Positions 60,781-64,000 of a stretch of DNA of 64,000 bases are shown in pieces; position 1 is the stretch's first letter, and each line of letters starts with the position of its first letter. Both the position numbers and the translations under genes were made by a program. The notes below the pieces were generated by a model, which was given only the letters and a program-made list of their open reading frames with translations, was not told the origin of the DNA and made no database searches. Origin of the DNA: Allocoprobacillus halotolerans (GTDB lineage Bacteria; Bacillota_I; Bacilli_A; Erysipelotrichales; Coprobacillaceae); contig NZ_CP101620.1 of assembly GCF_024399475.1 (NCBI RefSeq), forward strand, positions 1,903,608 to 1,967,607. Reading direction: 5' to 3'.

Positions 60781-62580
60781 ATGCCGTATAAAAGAACACA
60801 AGTATTGGTTTGTGCAGGAACAGGCTGTACAATTGGAAATTCTGGCGAATTAATTGAAGAATTTGAAAAAGAAATCAAGTCAATGGGACTTGATAAAGAA
60901 ATTGAAGTTTTAAGAACGGGATGTTTGGGTTTATGTGGAGCTGGTCCTAATATTTCTATTTATCCTGATAACATTATTTATAAAGGAGTCAAAAAAGAAG
61001 ATGTTAAAGAGATTGTAATGGAACATTTTTATAAAGGACGACCTGTTCAACATTTGATGTTAAATGAAGCCGATCAAGAAACAAAGGAAATCCATGATAT
61101 TAATCATACCCGTTTCTATGAAAAACAAAAACGTGTTGCGTTGCATAATTGTGGTGTGATTGATCCTGAAAATATTGAAGAATATATTGGTCAAGATGGT
61201 TATTTTGCATTGGGACAAGTTTTATCACAGATGACACCTCAAGAAGTTGTTGATGTCATTAAGGCAAGTGGTTTAAGAGGTCGTGGTGGAGGAGGTTTCC
61301 CAACTGGACTCAAGTGGCAATTTGCATTGGATGAACCTGGTGATGAAAAATATGTGATTTGTAATGCTGATGAAGGAGATCCTGGTGCCTTTATGGACCG
61401 TTCAATTCTTGAAGGAAATCCTCATAGTGTTATTGAAGCCATGATTATTGCTGGTTATGCCATTGGGGCACATCATGGATATATTTATATTCGTGCTGAA
61501 TATCCAATTGCCGTAGAACGTTTGAAAACAGCGATTTCACAAGCTAAAGAACTTGGATTATTAGGTGAAAATATTTTTGATTCAGGTTTTGATTTTGATT
61601 TAGAAATTCGTTTAGGTGCGGGAGCCTTTGTCTGTGGTGAAGAAACAGCGTTAATTCAATCTATTGAAGGTGAACGTGGTATGCCTATCTCTAAACCACC
61701 ATTCCCTGCCCAACGTGGAGTATGGGGAAAACCAACCATTATTAATAATGTTGAAACATATGCCAATATTGCGCAAATTATATTAAATGGTGCTGATTGG
61801 TTCCGTTCAATTGGAACAGAATCGTCACCAGGAACAAAAGTCTTTGCATTGGGTGGAAAAATTACCAATACTGGATTAGTTGAAGTTCCAATGGGAACAA
61901 CATTACGTGAAGTTATTTATGAAATTGGTGGCGGTTGTCCTAATCATAAACGTTTTAAAGCGGTTCAAACCGGTGGACCATCTGGTGGATGTTTAACAGA
62001 AGAACAATTGGATACACCGATTGGTTTTGATGAACTTGTCAAACTTGGTTCGATGATGGGATCAGGTGGAATGATTGTTTTAGATGAAGATAACTGTATG
62101 GTTGATGTAGCACGTTTCTATATGGACTTTATTGTTGATGAATCATGTGGAAAGTGTACACCATGTCGTGTGGGAACAAAGCGTATGTTAGAATTGCTTG
62201 AACAGATTTGTGATGGTGAAGGGACAATGGAAACATTGGATGAACTTGAAACTTTAGCTATGACAATTAAAGATACGGCATTATGTGGTTTAGGTCAATC
62301 AGCGCCAAATCCTGTTCTTTCAACAATTCATCAATTTAGAGATGAATATTTGGCACATATTGTTGATAAACGCTGTCCTGCAGGTGTTTGTAAGAAGTTA
62401 TTACGTTATGAAATTAATAAAGACGAATGTCGTAAATGTGGTCTTTGTGCAAGACAATGTCCAGTTGGAGCTATTAGTGGAAAAATTGGTAAAGAAGCCT
62501 TTGAAATTGATCCAGAAAAATGTATCCGCTGTGGTTTATGTATGAAAGCTTGTCACTTTAAGGTTATAGAAAGAAAGTAG
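60781..62580 (+). CDS. hydB: NADH-oxidising hydrogenase subunit, NuoF/HydB type
   Basis: 599-residue FMN and Fe-S subunit that exchanges electrons with NAD(H) in the bifurcating hydrogenase. N-terminal thioredoxin-like [2Fe-2S] domain (CAGTGCTIGNSGE, RTGCLGLCGAGPN), FMN/NADH site GLRGRGGGGFPTGLKW and NADEGDPGAFMDR, the NuoF-type 4Fe-4S motif ESCGKCTPCRVGTK, and a C-terminal pair of ferredoxin clusters (CRKCGLCARQCP and CIRCGLCMKAC). AGGAGGGTAGACG precedes the ATG. hydA follows by 9 bases. Confidence 0.93.
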   Translation: MPYKRTQVLVCAGTGCTIGNSGELIEEFEKEIKSMGLDKEIEVLRTGCLGLCGAGPNISIYPDNIIYKGVKKEDVKEIVMEHFYKGRPVQHLMLNEADQETKEIHDINHTRFYEKQKRVALHNCGVIDPENIEEYIGQDGYFALGQVLSQMTPQEVVDVIKASGLRGRGGGGFPTGLKWQFALDEPGDEKYVICNADEGDPGAFMDRSILEGNPHSVIEAMIIAGYAIGAHHGYIYIRAEYPIAVERLKTAISQAKELGLLGENIFDSGFDFDLEIRLGAGAFVCGEETALIQSIEGERGMPISKPPFPAQRGVWGKPTIINNVETYANIAQIILNGADWFRSIGTESSPGTKVFALGGKITNTGLVEVPMGTTLREVIYEIGGGCPNHKRFKAVQTGGPSGGCLTEEQLDTPIGFDELVKLGSMMGSGGMIVLDEDNCMVDVARFYMDFIVDESCGKCTPCRVGTKRMLELLEQICDGEGTMETLDELETLAMTIKDTALCGLGQSAPNPVLSTIHQFRDEYLAHIVDKRCPAGVCKKLLRYEINKDECRKCGLCARQCPVGAISGKIGKEAFEIDPEKCIRCGLCMKACHFKVIERK

Positions 62581-62589
62581 GTGTAAAAT

Positions 62590-64000
62590 ATGTCAAAAAT
62601 AAAAATAACTATTAATAATAGAGAAGTTGAAGCTTATGAAGGACAAACAATCCTTGAAGCTGCCAAAAACAATGGCATTCATATTCCTACTTTATGTTAC
62701 TTTAAAGATATCACTGGAGCAGGTGCTTGTCGTGTGTGTCAAGTTGAAGTAGAGGTGCCAAAACATTATGTGCTGCTTGTGTTTATCCCGTTAGAGCAGG
62801 CATGGTGATTAAAACCAATTCACAACGTGCATTAGATGCCAGAAGACGTGTTGTTGAATTAATTGTTTCTAATCATTCAAAAGACTGTCTTTCTTGTATT
62901 CGTAATACCAACTGTGAATTACAACGTTTATGTCAAGAATTAGGTGTACGTGAAGATGCGTTTGCAGGTGAAAAGAGCGAACCAACATTTGATACCGTTT
63001 CACCAGGAATTGTTCGTAATACATCAAAATGTGTTTTATGTGGACGTTGTGTGGAAACATGTACAAAAGTACAGGGATTAGGTATTCTTGGTTATATGAA
63101 TCGTGGTTTTAAAACGAAAGTTGCACCAATTTATGATAAAAGTTTTGCTGATGTGAACTGTATGCAATGTGGTCAATGTATCAATGTTTGTCCAGTTGGA
63201 GCATTACATGAAAAAGAAGAAATTCATTATGTGATTGAAGCTTTGAATGATCCTCAAAAACATGTTGTGGTGCAAACAGCACCAGCTGTTCGTGCTGCAT
63301 TAGGTGAAGAATTTGGGATGAGTATTGGGACAAGAGTCACAGGTAAAATGGTTCATGCCTTAAAACTTGTTGGTTTTGATAAAGTTTATGATACAAACTT
63401 TGGAGCTGATTTAACAATTATGGAAGAAGGTTATGAATTTTTAGGACGTTTGAAAAATCAAGGAACTTTACCAATGATTACATCATGTAGTCCAGGTTGG
63501 GTAAATTATGTTGAACATGAATATCCAGATTTATTAGACCATCTTTCAACTTGTAAATCTCCACATATGATGCTTGGAGCAATGGTAAAATCAGTCTATG
63601 CTCAAAAAAATGGAATTGATCCACGTGATATTTTTGTTGTATCAATCATGCCATGTGTTGCTAAAAAAGGTGAAAAAATACGTCCCGAAAATAAAACGGC
63701 TGAATATCAAGATGTTGATGCTGTTTTGACAACACGAGAACTTGCCAAATTGATTAAAATGTTTGGTATTAATTTTAGAGATTTAAAAGATGATGACTTT
63801 GATCAGGATCTTTTTGGAGAATATAGTGGAGCTGGTGTTATCTTTGGTGCCAGTGGTGGTGTTATGGAAGCTGCTTTAAGAACAGTGGCTGATGTGATGG
63901 CACATGAAGATTTATCTATGATTGATTATTATGCTGTAAGAGGTGTTGAAGGTGTCAAAGAATCAACAATTAAAATTGGTGATCAAACATTAAAAGTAGC
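62590..64000 (+). CDS. hydA: [FeFe] hydrogenase catalytic subunit, bifurcating type (frameshift; 3' end outside window)
   Basis: Reduces protons to H2 with electrons from NADH and ferredoxin. Domain order: [2Fe-2S] ferredoxin-like (CYFKDITGAGACRVC and, after repair, CAAC), a His/Cys cluster (HSKDCLSCIRNTNCELQ), two [4Fe-4S] sites (CVLCGRCVETC and CMQCGQCINVCP), then the H-cluster domain with TSCSPGWVNYVEHEYP, the IMPCVAKK box and SGAGVIFGASGGVMEAAL. The frame breaks at GG 62754-62755; one more base gives VEGAKTLCAACVYPV. The last H-cluster Cys motif lies beyond the window edge. Confidence 0.9.

Noticed and set aside
1-64000. Programmed frameshifting or stop-codon reassignment as a general explanation for broken genes
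   Set aside because: Breaks are in unrelated genes at ordinary homopolymers without slippery-site context, and normal genes here end with TAA, TAG and TGA, so no codon is free for reassignment.
1-64000. CRISPR arrays, tRNA or rRNA genes
   Set aside because: No regularly spaced short repeats and no cloverleaf or rRNA-like sequence were seen.

Overview
This 64 kb AT-rich window is from a spore-forming, anaerobic, fermentative member of the Bacillota. It most resembles the gut Erysipelotrichia/Coprobacillaceae group; this placement is inference. The support is the dacF-spoIIAA-spoIIAB-sigF locus, a bifurcating-type [FeFe]-hydrogenase operon, NADP-glutamate dehydrogenase, strong AAGGAGG ribosome sites and very low GC.

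Layout. 1-12.1 kb: end of a phosphofructokinase gene, HAD phosphatase, AraC regulator with two large flavin/Fe-S oxidoreductases, an RpiR-type regulator, a CapA-like lipoprotein, a PTS-IIB/ROK-like fusion protein, fmt, and an epimerase pseudogene. 12.3-20.3 kb: a degraded integrative element (oriT-like site, MobT-type relaxase, large serine recombinase, small membrane proteins, a SUKH-domain gene) that splits an XRE-type regulator gene and is bounded by a 12-bp direct repeat. 20.8-27.5 kb: pyrimidine-nucleoside phosphorylase, two HAD phosphatases, a second RpiR-type regulator, an mgsA pseudogene, AIM24 and DUF1848 proteins, and a cyclophilin-like protein. 27.6-33.8 kb: a broken ParE/RelE-type toxin-antitoxin pair whose leader received an insertion sequence (IS) that itself carries a second, IS1634-like element, with an IS4-like element beside it. 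34-37.8 kb: dacF, spoIIAA, spoIIAB, sigF and a signal peptidase. 37.9-47 kb: a PEPCK/HprK-like P-loop protein, gdhA, a third RpiR-type gene with an in-frame stop, a DUF89 protein, and a membrane protein gene cut by another copy of the IS4-like element. 47.1-53.5 kb: a histidine operon (hisZGDBHAF-IE) behind a leader peptide with five consecutive His codons and an attenuator. 53.5-56.4 kb: a GNAT-type toxin-antitoxin cassette plus a third IS4-like copy, lying between two copies of the hisE 3' end. 56.4-64 kb: the hydrogenase operon (hydC, regulatory and Fe-S accessory genes, hydB, hydA), with a cre-like site over its promoter; hydA runs off the window.

A striking whole-window property is that about twenty conserved genes carry single-base frameshifts, nearly all explained by one missing base in a mononucleotide run. 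I read most of these as assembly errors and annotate the genes as whole. A smaller set has in-frame stops or several lesions and looks genuinely decayed: the epimerase, mgsA, the relaxase and both toxins.
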